Shown in pieces: positions 1 to 7,955 of a stretch of DNA of 41,813 bases; the stretch's first letter is position 1, and every line of letters begins with the position of its first letter. The DNA lies in IMG/VR virus record IMGVR_UViG_3300036900_000112, positions 1 to 41,813 of that record; one strand, given 5' to 3'. The DNA comes from a virus. The notes under the pieces are model-generated. The model worked only from the letters and a program-made list of their open reading frames with translations, made no database searches and was not told the origin of the DNA. A program made the position numbers and the translations under genes.

Positions 1-309
1 CTCGATCCCCGACCGCGCTGCCAGAAAGCGCGCCACGCCGCGGGCCTCGGAGCTGATGAGCGCCCCCTGCTGGACGCTGCCCCGGATCACCGCCACGAAG
101 CCGTGCTCGAGCGCCACGACGTCCGGCATCTGCTCCAGGAGCAACGCTTCCAGATCGGCGCCGATCTCGGCGAGTCGGGTGCCGATCGGTTTCGACGCTG
201 GCGCCGAGATCGTCCCGGCCTCGATGCATTCGACGGCAGCCCCGTCCGTCGAGATCAGGCCATAGCCCAAGCGCACGCTTCCGGGGTCGAGGCCGAGAAC
301 GAGACTCAT
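1..309 (-). CDS. ruvC: RuvC-like Holliday junction resolvase, 3' end cut by the window
   Basis: This is the first 103 codons of a RuvC-family nuclease, which would resolve four-way DNA junctions before packaging or during recombination. The N-terminus reads LVLGLDPGSVRLGYGL, with the first catalytic aspartate at D8. The second acidic site is in VVALEHGF (E68), where RuvC has its conserved Glu. A 'GALISSEARGVA' helix follows, as in RuvC. About 60 C-terminal residues, including the last Asp cluster, lie beyond the window, so completeness cannot be judged. The start ATG overlaps the preceding stop (ATGA), so it is translationally coupled to the 58-residue gene upstream. It is the last gene seen in the leftward operon. 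Confidence 0.88.
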   Translation of the reverse strand, partial: MSLVLGLDPGSVRLGYGLISTDGAAVECIEAGTISAPASKPIGTRLAEIGADLEALLLEQMPDVVALEHGFVAVIRGSVQQGALISSEARGVARFLAARSGIE

Positions 310-482
310 CGCTCGAGCACCCGCCCCAGGACTTCGATCGCCACCCGCAACCGCCCCCTGCATTTCTCGCGCTCCTCGGGGTCGGGCTCGGTCGGCAACA
401 GGACGCCGTCCGGCTCTCTCCAGTCGAACAGGGATTGCGCCAGGTCGTCGCGCCAGGCGATGACCTCGATCTCGGACATCAT
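306..482 (-). CDS. Small hypothetical protein (58 aa)
   Basis: This is a short acidic/charged protein beginning MMSEIEVIAW, with a patterned helical C-terminus (REKCRGRLRVAIEVLGRVLER without the last residue). I do not recognise the family. Two consecutive ATGs (482 and 479) are possible starts. The frame stays open further upstream, but that extension would run through the membrane-protein gene and is low-complexity Arg-rich, so the ATG pair is preferred. It sits 8 bases after the membrane-protein stop and overlaps the ruvC start by 4 bases, which supports it as a real operon member. Confidence 0.6.
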   Translation of the reverse strand: MMSEIEVIAWRDDLAQSLFDWREPDGVLLPTEPDPEEREKCRGRLRVAIEVLGRVLER

Positions 483-490
483 GCGCGCTG

Positions 491-901
491 CTACTTCGCG
501 ACCGACGGGGGCGCGTCGAGCTTGGCGAGCGCCGGCGCCGGCGTGGGAGCGGCTGCCGGGTGGGTGGCCGCAAAGCCCATCAGCACGCCCGCGAGGCCGA
601 TCCAGTGCAGCAGTGGGTTGACCCAGAGATGAGCGGCGGCGAAGGCGACGAGCCATTGGCCGTGCGCACCCAGGCCGGCGGCGATGAGCAGCGAGACGGC
701 TCCCAGCGCGCGGGCCAGGGCAGGCGTCAGCTGGAAGAAGGTCACTCCGAGCTGGGCGCCGAACGTCGTCGCCGCGCCGGCGAGCGCCAGCAGGAACGAG
801 ATCCCGGCCGCCGAGATGGTGACCACGCCGGCCATGGCCGCGCCGGAGATCAGGAACACCAGGGCCCCCGCGATCGAGAGAAAGCCTTTGAAGTACTTCA
901 T
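491..901 (-). CDS. Multi-pass membrane protein, holin candidate (136 aa)
   Basis: This is a small inner-membrane protein with about four hydrophobic segments: residues ~7-29, ~31-52, ~58-80 and ~85-112. A Pro/Ala-rich hydrophilic tail follows. An AAAGGA Shine-Dalgarno site lies about 9 bases before the ATG. Size, topology and position near the end of the late operon, beside other membrane and lipoprotein genes, fit a phage holin, but no family motif proves it. Other possibilities are an anti-holin or a superinfection-exclusion membrane protein. What is seen is the hydrophobicity pattern; the holin role is inference. Confidence 0.6.
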   Translation of the reverse strand: MKYFKGFLSIAGALVFLISGAAMAGVVTISAAGISFLLALAGAATTFGAQLGVTFFQLTPALARALGAVSLLIAAGLGAHGQWLVAFAAAHLWVNPLLHWIGLAGVLMGFAATHPAAAPTPAPALAKLDAPPSVAK

Positions 902-923
902 GGTCGGTCCTTTTCGTTGTCGG

Positions 924-1241
924 TCAGCCCAGCTCGGCCAGGCGTCTGAGCACGCGTCCGGTACCGGCCGCGATCGTGGTGAGGTTCTGCTCGAAGTGGT
1001 CCGCGAGCTCGATCAGGGCAGCGCGCGCTTGAGGATCGAATCCGCGCGATCGAACCAGTCGTTCAACCTGCTCGCACAGGTCCCCAGTTCGTCCGAGGGT
1101 GCGACGGAGCTGGGCGATTCGATTGGCGGCGCCTTCGGGGCCACCGATGGAAACGATCGGGGTGTCCTTCCGCGTGCGGGCGCGCTCATCTGCAGGGCCA
1201 TTCGTCTTTGGCTCATCGCTATCTCCGGGTGGGGTTCTCAT
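924..1241 (-). CDS. Hypothetical protein, helical (105 aa)
   Basis: I do not recognise this protein. The first ~35 residues are polar and probably disordered (Pro, Asp, Arg, Lys). The rest is predicted helical, with heptad-like spacing around RIAQLRRTLGR and LIELADHFEQNL. There is no signal peptide or membrane segment. The ATG lies 9 bases after the stop of the neighbouring membrane protein and just ahead of the holin candidate, so it is likely part of the same cassette. A cytosolic regulator of the lysis genes is possible but unproven. Confidence 0.55.
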   Translation of the reverse strand: MRTPPGDSDEPKTNGPADERARTRKDTPIVSIGGPEGAANRIAQLRRTLGRTGDLCEQVERLVRSRGFDPQARAALIELADHFEQNLTTIAAGTGRVLRRLAELG

Positions 1242-1250
1242 GGGCGAAGC

Positions 1251-1592
1251 TCAGGTATTCGATCCGTCTTTCGACCGCTCGGCAGCGGGCTGGGGCTCGG
1301 GCACGAAGTCCGGCGCCGTCGTCGGGGTGCCCGTCGGCGCGGGCAGCTGAGCGTCCGGAATCCGCCGCGCCTCGATGTAGGCGTGCAGCTTGGCCACTCC
1401 GGTTGCCGCGCCGCTGAGGATGCTTCCGACGATCGCCCATCGCTTCGCTGTTCGCTCCCACCGCCGAAGCGTCTCCTCCCAGCGAGAGAGGCGCCGCTTC
1501 CACCGATCGCGCCGGTCTCGACGCCGCAACTCGACCAGCTCGGCCTGCTCGGCTGCCTTCACGCGGCTGAGGTCGTTCGGCTTGTTGCGCAC
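1251..1592 (-). CDS. Single-span membrane protein with basic helical domain (113 aa)
   Basis: Residues ~7-52 form a very basic, Arg/Trp/Glu-rich helix with coiled-coil character (RDRRDRWKRRLSRWEETLRR). One hydrophobic span follows (WAIVGSILSGAATGVAKL, ~52-70), then a Pro/Ala/Thr-rich tail. The start is GTG, with no strong Shine-Dalgarno site. The helix-then-membrane layout is like XhlA-type phage membrane proteins or an inner-membrane spanin read the other way round, but neither is proven. It lies between an OmpH-like lipoprotein and a holin candidate, so a role at the cell envelope during lysis is plausible. Confidence 0.5.
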   Translation of the reverse strand: MRNKPNDLSRVKAAEQAELVELRRRDRRDRWKRRLSRWEETLRRWERTAKRWAIVGSILSGAATGVAKLHAYIEARRIPDAQLPAPTGTPTTAPDFVPEPQPAAERSKDGSNT

Positions 1593-1652
1593 GGGTCACG
1601 TCAACCATTCTCCGTCAACGGGAGGAGGAGCCCAATTTCGGGGCGCGCGTGG

Positions 1653-2210
1653 TCACTTCTTCGGCGCGTCCTTCGCGGCGAGTTGCTTTCTGAGCGCCGA
1701 AATTTCTTCGTCCTTCGCGCGCATCGCCGCGACCGCCTCGGGCGTCCCCGCGTTCATGATGGCGACGACCTCCGACGTCACATCCTCGCCGCCGGCCGCG
1801 GGCACCTCGGGCAGGATCAGAATGTGCCGCTTCTCGCGCAGCTTCTTGGCCGCGTCGGCCATCGCCAGCTTGATCCTGTCCTGTGCCGCGACGACGTCTC
1901 GGTTCGCGTCATGCGTCAGTTTCGCCAGCGCATCGGCGGCAGCCTCCACCTTCGCGGCGCGGTCCTTGGCGGTCGACTTCTTCGCGGCGGCGACGTCCTT
2001 CTGCGCGGCCGCCAGGCGCTGGTCCCAGGTGGCGCTGAGCAGCTTGCTGGCGGCCTTCCCGGCATCCGAGTCACGGTCGACGCGCACGGTGTCGACGTAG
2101 GCGACCTCCGGGCAGGCGGCGGGAATGAGCGCGGCGTCGGCTGCACTCGGCACCTGGCGGCAGGATGACAGAGCGGCGAGCGCGGCGAGAAGGGTGATGG
2201 TCAATTTCAT
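1653..2210 (-). CDS. OmpH/Skp-like coiled-coil lipoprotein (185 aa)
   Basis: The N-terminus MKLTITLLAALAALSSC is a lipoprotein signal with Cys17 as the lipidation site. After it comes YVDTVRVDRDSDAGKAA, which matches the start of OmpH/Skp periplasmic chaperones ('yVD..r...e.eaGKaa'). Then there is a long Ala/Lys/Glu coiled coil (~55-125). The DVTSEVVAIMN segment matches the conserved C-terminal strand-helix of that family ('DiTdeVi..lN'). The C-terminal tail is again coiled coil. An AAAGGA ribosome site precedes the ATG. OmpH/Skp proteins hold unfolded outer-membrane proteins, and a phage copy anchored to the outer membrane is unusual. A spanin-like role in lysis is an alternative, since spanins also combine a lipid anchor with a coiled coil. 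Confidence 0.65.
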   Translation of the reverse strand: MKLTITLLAALAALSSCRQVPSAADAALIPAACPEVAYVDTVRVDRDSDAGKAASKLLSATWDQRLAAAQKDVAAAKKSTAKDRAAKVEAAADALAKLTHDANRDVVAAQDRIKLAMADAAKKLREKRHILILPEVPAAGGEDVTSEVVAIMNAGTPEAVAAMRAKDEEISALRKQLAAKDAPKK

Positions 2211-2222
2211 TGATGGGTCCTT

Positions 2223-5200
2223 TCAGTAGTCCTGTACGGTGAGGTTGATGGTTGCGTCGATGGCGCTGGCAGTTCCGCTTCCAGTGGCTACCGCCTCGAC
2301 TCCGAACACATCGGTGGAGGCACCGCCAGAGACGCCGACACCTCCCTGATCGCACATGAACGGCGGCGCGCCGCTCGATGATGAGAAATTGCATGCGGTT
2401 GGACTGATTGCGGTACCGTTTCGAGTGACCACCAGCTTTAGATTGTAGGTCCCGCTCATCGTCAGAGAGGTAACCTGGACCTGCATCCGCACGGTCTGCG
2501 GAACCAATCCGCCGGTCGGGAACTCAACCGCAGAGCTGGAGAATCCCCCGCCGCATCCACTCCCGCTCTCGAAAGTGCTCCCAAACAGCCAGCCCCCACA
2601 GATGGCCGTGGTGTTCAGCGTCTGGAGCGAATAAGGAATCGTGGTCGCGTGCTGGGCGTTCGTGGCGGTCACCGACGACACGCGGCCCTGCGCATCGGTG
2701 GTAATCGCGCTGATGTACTGAGGGACTCCGCCATACGTGCCGGGGGTGCCGACGTTTGGGAGGTTCAAATTGACGAACTCAGGCGGCCCGCTTATGTGCG
2801 AGACCACGATCGAACCGGTCGTCGACTCGAACTTAGTGTCGAGGTAATCGCGCGTCGGGTCGGTCGCCGAGACGAGTACCTTGCCTGCGCCGATCTGACT
2901 GATCACGAGGTTCTCGGGCGGGATTCCCGAGTTGGCCACCGAGATCGTGGACGAATCGCCCGAGATCGTCCCGGACGAGATCTGACCGCCGCCACCGACG
3001 TCGATGCGCAGGACCTGCCCCGCCGTCCAGACGCCGATCGTTGGGTGGTCCGCCCCCGCGCCCGATCCAGCGTCGTGCAGCGCGAACACGGAGAGCGCAG
3101 CCGAGCCAGGCCCCGAGGCGGTACCATCGCCAGTCAACGCGGTGATGTATGCCCCGGGGCCCTGCACGCTGCCGCCGCCGGAGGATCCGGACGCCTGGAC
3201 CGTGCACGCCGACCAAAGCCCCGTCGTCGTCGTGTTGCAGAGCGGGCCGCTCGCGAGGCCGCCGGTGTACTGACCGTACGGCTTCCAGGAAGCGTTGCGG
3301 AAGTAGAGACGATCGTCGGTCGAGTCGACGACGATCGGAATCTGCCCACTTGGGATAGTGGCCGGGGTTCCGGTCGGAACGCCCGCCGTGCTCGGCAGCG
3401 TCATGTATCCAGTCGTGAAAGAAGGCGAGAGAGCGGTCGTAGCAAAATTCACAGAGCCGCCGACCCCGTTGACGAACACTGCCGTCCCTGACGAGCTGAT
3501 CCCGGTGGTCGAGGATCCGCCGAGGCTGAGCGTTGCCGTCCCAGCGTTAGCGAGAATGATCAACTGAGAGTTGAGAATGTCGAGTTGCCTCACGCCGCCA
3601 ACGATGGCTGAGATGCGAGCCCCGCTCAGGATCGTCGAGAATCCGTCGGTCGTGAATCCGGCGAAGGACAACCCTGGCGTAGTCAGGCCACCAACGGGAG
3701 CGACGAGGATCGAGTTAGCCTCGTCGTAATAGGACGTTCCCGCGTTGCCGAGATTGATCCGTCCGTCGTGGCTCGTATTCGAGGTCAGCGTAAGCGCGTT
3801 CCCGCTCACCGTCCCGCCGATGGCCGTTTGCCCGCCCGCGACGCCGGTCGAGAGGTTGACGGTCAGGTTGCCGGCGGCGCGCGTGAGACCGGTGGAGACG
3901 ACCGTCGCGGCGGCGTCCGATGCACCCGAGGTGATGCCCCAGAGGCCCGTGCCCGTCGGGGGAATGATCTGGGAGATCGTGAGGCCGGAGATCGTTGATG
4001 TGTTCGACCCCGCGAGAATGTCGAGGCCGCCCCCTGAAATGTGGCCGCGCTGCTCGGCGCCCCCGACGTTGAGCGTGATCGTCGAGTTGTCGAACTTCGA
4101 ACCGATCGTGACGGCGCCGGTCGACGCCGAGACGGTGACGGGATCGGTCGCGGCCAGGCTCGTCACTCCGCTGCCGCCACCCCCCGAGCAGTCGAGGACG
4201 GCACTCGTGAACGAGCAGTGCGCGCCGAGCGTGATCTCACTCGGCGCCGCAGCGCTTGCACCTGGGTTCCCCAGCAGCGTCGCCGCGGTCTCGTTCTGGA
4301 TCTTTGGGTAGGTCACCGCGCTCGACGCGAGCTGAGTCGTCCCGATTCCGGCGTTCGCGACCTGGACGACGCCGCCGACTCCCTGGTCGAGCGTCACGCC
4401 GTCCAGGTTGACCTCCACGTTCGGGTTGCCGCTGACTCCGGTCCCGTTGGTCACGTTGATGCTGACGCCCGTCGAGGTCAGCGTACGAGCGACCGTCGTC
4501 CCGCTGGCCGTCCGGACGACGATGCCGTTTCCGCCAGGGTCGCCCAGGAACGTCGGGGCGCCCGAGATGTCGGTCCACGGGATCGTCGAAGCGGTCGTGA
4601 CGTGGGCGCTGGCGTCGGTGATCATGATCTGACTGGCCGAGATCGAACCGATCGCGTGCGCCGCGCCTCCGCTGTCGTTGATCGCGTTCACCGAGATCGA
4701 TCCGAGGGGGCCGGAGATTGATCCTCCGGTCGTCGCGTTCAGCGGCCCGAGTTGCACGCGCAGCAATCTGCCGGTGACCGTCGTCAGCTCGGGCGGGACC
4801 TGGCCCTGGAGATTCTCGGTGAACGCGCCGAGGTCTGCGATGGCGACGCCTACCTGCACGGCGTTCGTCGCCGGCTTCACCGTCGTAACCACGCCGCGGG
4901 GATACTGCGGAGACAGCCAGACGGGAGAGGGAATGGTCGGTGAAGCATCCTGCGTGATGATCGGGACGATGCCCTCGGATACGATGAGAGGAGAGCCGTA
5001 GCGGTCGTAATTCGTGCCGCTCGGGTCGGGAAGCGAATCGATGTTGACGCCGACGACGTTGGCCGAATTTGCCGCGCTCGAACCATCCGCGAGCACGAGC
5101 AGCCCCGGCGTGCTTGATGCGCGGGCGACCCTGAACCGCCCGAGGTCATTGGTGACCGGAGGTCCGGTTGGGATCGTTAAATCTGGGTCCCACAGACCTG

Positions 5201-7193
5201 ACCATGCCTTGACAGACGCGAGCCCATTGCTGGCGTAGGAGTAGAATCTATTGCCGTCCCCCGTTGTCACCGCCCCCATATACTTGAGCGTATCGAGTTG
5301 CAGCGTGTACTGCACCCGCGTCGTTCCGTCGAGCGGAGATACCGAGGACAGATGGATGTCGGAATTTGGATTGAGTCGCGAAGCGTCAGCGAGGCCAGTT
5401 TGATGCGGACCAAGGACGATGTTGTTGTCGTGCGGAGGCTGGACCGCATTTACCGGGGAGCCGGGCTGCAGATCAATGATTCCGGGCGCTGCCCAAGAAG
5501 ACGGAGAACCTCCGTGCGGTGGGGTATCTGTAATGCCGTCGATGTAGATCGTATTTCCGTGGCCGATGAAGTTGACCGGGAAAAAAAGGCCCGGCGTACC
5601 AGATTCCTCCCAGTTGATCGACCCGACCCGAATATTCGACCAGAAGCTATAAATACCCGCGACGTTTGTTCCGACCGTAATGAGACGCGACTGCGTGTGC
5701 GTGGTGGCTCCAGGTACGTCGCCAATGTTGACCGACGCAGCCGCTTCGCCGCCTATCCCGAACCCGTTGGTTACCGCGCCCGGACCGTTGACTCCGTCGA
5801 GAAGAATTTGCGATCCGGTGTACTGGCTGACGATCGGAGCGGCTCCCCGGTTGACCTGCAGGAGACCGACGTAGGTGTTATTGATTGTCAGAGGTCCGTA
5901 CACGTCACCGAAGGTGAGGCCACCCCAAAACCTGGAGCTGGACCCGACCGAGAAGGTATGCGCGAAGTTCCCTCCTCCGGATGACGCGACAACGCGAGAC
6001 AAGACGACGTCACTGACGGAATTAACGTTCAGAGCGGTCGCGCTAACACCGAAGAATTCGTACAGCGAATTCAGGCCGGCGCCGCCAGGGAACGAGGCGC
6101 CGACGGACGCCGATCCAATCGTGAAACACGGCGCCTCGATGTAGCCGAAATCGCCGGCCACAGGGGTGGCGACCGGGGGCGAGGAGAGTGTGACCGTGTT
6201 CGTCGTCGTCCCCATGAGTGTCGTCGTCGTTCCCCGTAGTGCCGCCGTCGTCGTGGCGGGGTCCCATCTCCACTGGTATCCGAGTAGCGACGTCGATCCG
6301 GATGTCTCAGACGGGAAGCTGGGCGCTCCGCCGCCGTGAATGGTGACCGTGATCGTCGGCCCCCACGTCGGCGTCGAGTATGATGAGACATCGTAGCCGG
6401 CGGCGTTGGTGCCCGTCGGAATTGTCGACATTCCGAATGACGGCGTCGAGCCGGTGCGGAACCAATCTCCCTCGACAATGACGGACGATCCGTTGACGAG
6501 GCTATTGAGCGTCGAGAAGTTTTCGATCGTGGTTCCGTCGGCCTTGACGTATGCGGCGCACGAGGCGCGGGGCAGGAAGCGCAGGAAAATTGACCCTCCC
6601 CCGAGGTCGGTCGGAACCTTCGGGGCCACGCCGCCATCGAGGGTCTTGCATGGCGTCGAGGACGTCAGACAGTCGTTCGAATCCGAACCGCCGTCGTAGT
6701 CGATGAAGAACGTGCGCGCAATGCCCTTGGTCGCATAGGGAGCCGTGATCGACGTCTGCGGGATGAGGCCCCAGCCGATCGACGTCCCAGCCTGATTGAC
6801 GATCGGGACCTCGCCGGCAGTACCGGGGCCGAAGAATCCCGGGGCCGAGCTGCCGCTCGTCGCGTTTCCGAACAGGCTGAGCGGCCCGACCGTGCCGAAC
6901 AGCGCACCGGTGGCGCTCGTGCACGTCCAGGCGCTCCCCGTCCACTGCGGGAGAAAGTTGGCCCCCGGGCAGTTGGTGTCGGAGAGCAGCCCGGAGGTCG
7001 AGGCGGGGAAGCTGCCCGCGGCGTGGCCGCCGTAGAGGAGGGGCTCAGTGGGCGCAGCCGGAGCCGGCAGGCCCTTAGCGCGATGGCCCGCGAAGTTCAC
7101 GTCGTTCGGCTCGACGGTGTCCAGCGCCACGGCCGCTCCGGGAACGGCGCACACGATCGCCAAGGCGGCGGCCAGCCGAAATCGCGTCTTCAT
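2223..7193 (-). CDS. Giant tail-fibre/tailspike-like protein with Sec signal peptide (1656 aa)
   Basis: Residues 1-24 (MKTRFRLAAALAIVCAVPGA...) form a clear Sec signal peptide with an AVA-L cleavage site. The segment GGSDSNDCLTSSTPCKTL (~170-187) matches the N-terminal signature of right-handed beta-helix (pectate-lyase/DUF1565-like) proteins, suggesting a parallel beta-helix up to about residue 620. From ~860 on the protein has fibre-like modules rich in Gly, Ser, Thr and Val. Examples are NGIVVRTASGTTVARTL and GVTSLAATDPVTV, which resemble motifs of phage tail fibres. The likely job is host-surface binding or polysaccharide degradation. The signal peptide is odd because virion fibres are normally assembled in the cytosol; the product may be exported or surface-displayed. 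No chaperone domain was recognised at the C-terminus. The start is fixed by the signal peptide, and its ribosome site is weak. Confidence 0.75.
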   Translation of the reverse strand: MKTRFRLAAALAIVCAVPGAAVALDTVEPNDVNFAGHRAKGLPAPAAPTEPLLYGGHAAGSFPASTSGLLSDTNCPGANFLPQWTGSAWTCTSATGALFGTVGPLSLFGNATSGSSAPGFFGPGTAGEVPIVNQAGTSIGWGLIPQTSITAPYATKGIARTFFIDYDGGSDSNDCLTSSTPCKTLDGGVAPKVPTDLGGGSIFLRFLPRASCAAYVKADGTTIENFSTLNSLVNGSSVIVEGDWFRTGSTPSFGMSTIPTGTNAAGYDVSSYSTPTWGPTITVTIHGGGAPSFPSETSGSTSLLGYQWRWDPATTTAALRGTTTTLMGTTTNTVTLSSPPVATPVAGDFGYIEAPCFTIGSASVGASFPGGAGLNSLYEFFGVSATALNVNSVSDVVLSRVVASSGGGNFAHTFSVGSSSRFWGGLTFGDVYGPLTINNTYVGLLQVNRGAAPIVSQYTGSQILLDGVNGPGAVTNGFGIGGEAAASVNIGDVPGATTHTQSRLITVGTNVAGIYSFWSNIRVGSINWEESGTPGLFFPVNFIGHGNTIYIDGITDTPPHGGSPSSWAAPGIIDLQPGSPVNAVQPPHDNNIVLGPHQTGLADASRLNPNSDIHLSSVSPLDGTTRVQYTLQLDTLKYMGAVTTGDGNRFYSYASNGLASVKAWSGLWDPDLTIPTGPPVTNDLGRFRVARASSTPGLLVLADGSSAANSANVVGVNIDSLPDPSGTNYDRYGSPLIVSEGIVPIITQDASPTIPSPVWLSPQYPRGVVTTVKPATNAVQVGVAIADLGAFTENLQGQVPPELTTVTGRLLRVQLGPLNATTGGSISGPLGSISVNAINDSGGAAHAIGSISASQIMITDASAHVTTASTIPWTDISGAPTFLGDPGGNGIVVRTASGTTVARTLTSTGVSINVTNGTGVSGNPNVEVNLDGVTLDQGVGGVVQVANAGIGTTQLASSAVTYPKIQNETAATLLGNPGASAAAPSEITLGAHCSFTSAVLDCSGGGGSGVTSLAATDPVTVSASTGAVTIGSKFDNSTITLNVGGAEQRGHISGGGLDILAGSNTSTISGLTISQIIPPTGTGLWGITSGASDAAATVVSTGLTRAAGNLTVNLSTGVAGGQTAIGGTVSGNALTLTSNTSHDGRINLGNAGTSYYDEANSILVAPVGGLTTPGLSFAGFTTDGFSTILSGARISAIVGGVRQLDILNSQLIILANAGTATLSLGGSSTTGISSSGTAVFVNGVGGSVNFATTALSPSFTTGYMTLPSTAGVPTGTPATIPSGQIPIVVDSTDDRLYFRNASWKPYGQYTGGLASGPLCNTTTTGLWSACTVQASGSSGGGSVQGPGAYITALTGDGTASGPGSAALSVFALHDAGSGAGADHPTIGVWTAGQVLRIDVGGGGQISSGTISGDSSTISVANSGIPPENLVISQIGAGKVLVSATDPTRDYLDTKFESTTGSIVVSHISGPPEFVNLNLPNVGTPGTYGGVPQYISAITTDAQGRVSSVTATNAQHATTIPYSLQTLNTTAICGGWLFGSTFESGSGCGGGFSSSAVEFPTGGLVPQTVRMQVQVTSLTMSGTYNLKLVVTRNGTAISPTACNFSSSSGAPPFMCDQGGVGVSGGASTDVFGVEAVATGSGTASAIDATINLTVQDY

Positions 7194-7415
7194 TCACGCG
7201 CGATCTTCTGTCAGGGGGTGTCACGCGTCCCAATTCCGGAGGATTCGCGGGCTTTTATACCTGAACGGGCGCGCCGTATTGCGCGACCTCGGCCAATAGG
7301 CCCATCCTTGAGGCGCTGGCCCGGCCCTTCGGCTTGATCACCGAGGGGTGGGCGGAGGGCGCTCCCCGACGCCCGGGGTCAGCACCAACCCGGGGAGCGA
7401 GGTCAGGAGCGGACC
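7194..7415. promoter_or_regulatory. Divergent intergenic region
   Basis: This is the only sizeable gap between divergent genes in the left half, so it should hold promoters for the minus-strand fibre gene and the plus-strand pair that begins at 7416. On the minus strand a TATAAA hexamer (7254-7259) could be a -10 box, but no convincing -35 box sits at 16-18 bases. A short palindrome GGCCAATAGGCC lies at about 7289-7300. An AGGAG ribosome site for the plus-strand gene lies at about 7404. Promoter calls here are guesses. Confidence 0.3.
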
Positions 7416-7955
7416 ATGGGAAATCTGAAACCGTGCGGCGGGTGCGGGAAGATGCTGGATGCGTCAGCGCCGACGTGCCCCGGCTGCGGGCGGCCGAGCC
7501 CGACGGGCATGTCCTTTAGGAAGAAGGTCGGCATCGCGGCCTTCTCGCTGATCGCTCTCCTCTATGTGATCGGGAGATCGGGCGAAGGGAGCACCTCGTC
7601 TGCGTCGAGCTCGTCGTCATCCGAGTCGTCGGCTCCCGCGGCGCCCGTGGCAATTGAGATCGCGGCGCCGGCCCTGTTCCGCGCCTACGAAGCGAACGAG
7701 GTAAGCGCTGACGACGCTTACAAGGGGAAGCACCTGGCGGTCGCCGGCCGCGTCGCATCCATCGACGTGGACTTCCTCGGGCACGTCATCGTTCGACTCT
7801 CAAGCGGCAACACGTTCCAGACGGTCGACGCCACGATGCAGCCGAGCCAAAAGCCTGCGACGGCGGGACTGCACAAGGGCGCGCCGATCACAGTTCTTTG
7901 CGTCGGGAACGGGAAGGTCATCAGCCCGCAACTCGAGGACTGCGTGATCCAATGA
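7416..7955 (+). CDS. Zinc-ribbon membrane protein with OB-fold (tRNA_anti-like) domain (179 aa)
   Basis: An N-terminal zinc ribbon has two Cys pairs (CGGCGKM at 7-13 and CPGCGRP at 21-27). One membrane span follows (~35-52, VGIAAFSLIALLYVIG), then a Ser-rich linker. A C-terminal domain follows: the stretch LFRAYEANEVSADDAYKGK and then LAVAGRVASI match the tRNA_anti-like OB-fold family. The OB domain is probably outside the cytoplasm, with the ribbon inside. This architecture is common in bacterial chromosomes but odd for a phage late region. It is on the opposite strand to its neighbours and overlaps the next gene by 4 bases (ATGA), so the two form an operon. The role is unknown; a lysogenic-conversion or exclusion function is inference. 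Confidence 0.75.
   Translation: MGNLKPCGGCGKMLDASAPTCPGCGRPSPTGMSFRKKVGIAAFSLIALLYVIGRSGEGSTSSASSSSSSESSAPAAPVAIEIAAPALFRAYEANEVSADDAYKGKHLAVAGRVASIDVDFLGHVIVRLSSGNTFQTVDATMQPSQKPATAGLHKGAPITVLCVGNGKVISPQLEDCVIQ

Noticed and set aside
1-309. Window as a circularly permuted complete genome, with ruvC continuing at 41813
   Set aside because: Joining the ends continues ruvC into a Gly/Pro/Arg-rich frame unlike the RuvC C-terminus, so the ends are not adjacent.
684-2168. Plus-strand open frame of 494 codons across the left cluster
   Set aside because: It runs opposite four minus-strand genes with ribosome sites and membrane or lipoprotein signals, and has no recognisable domain.
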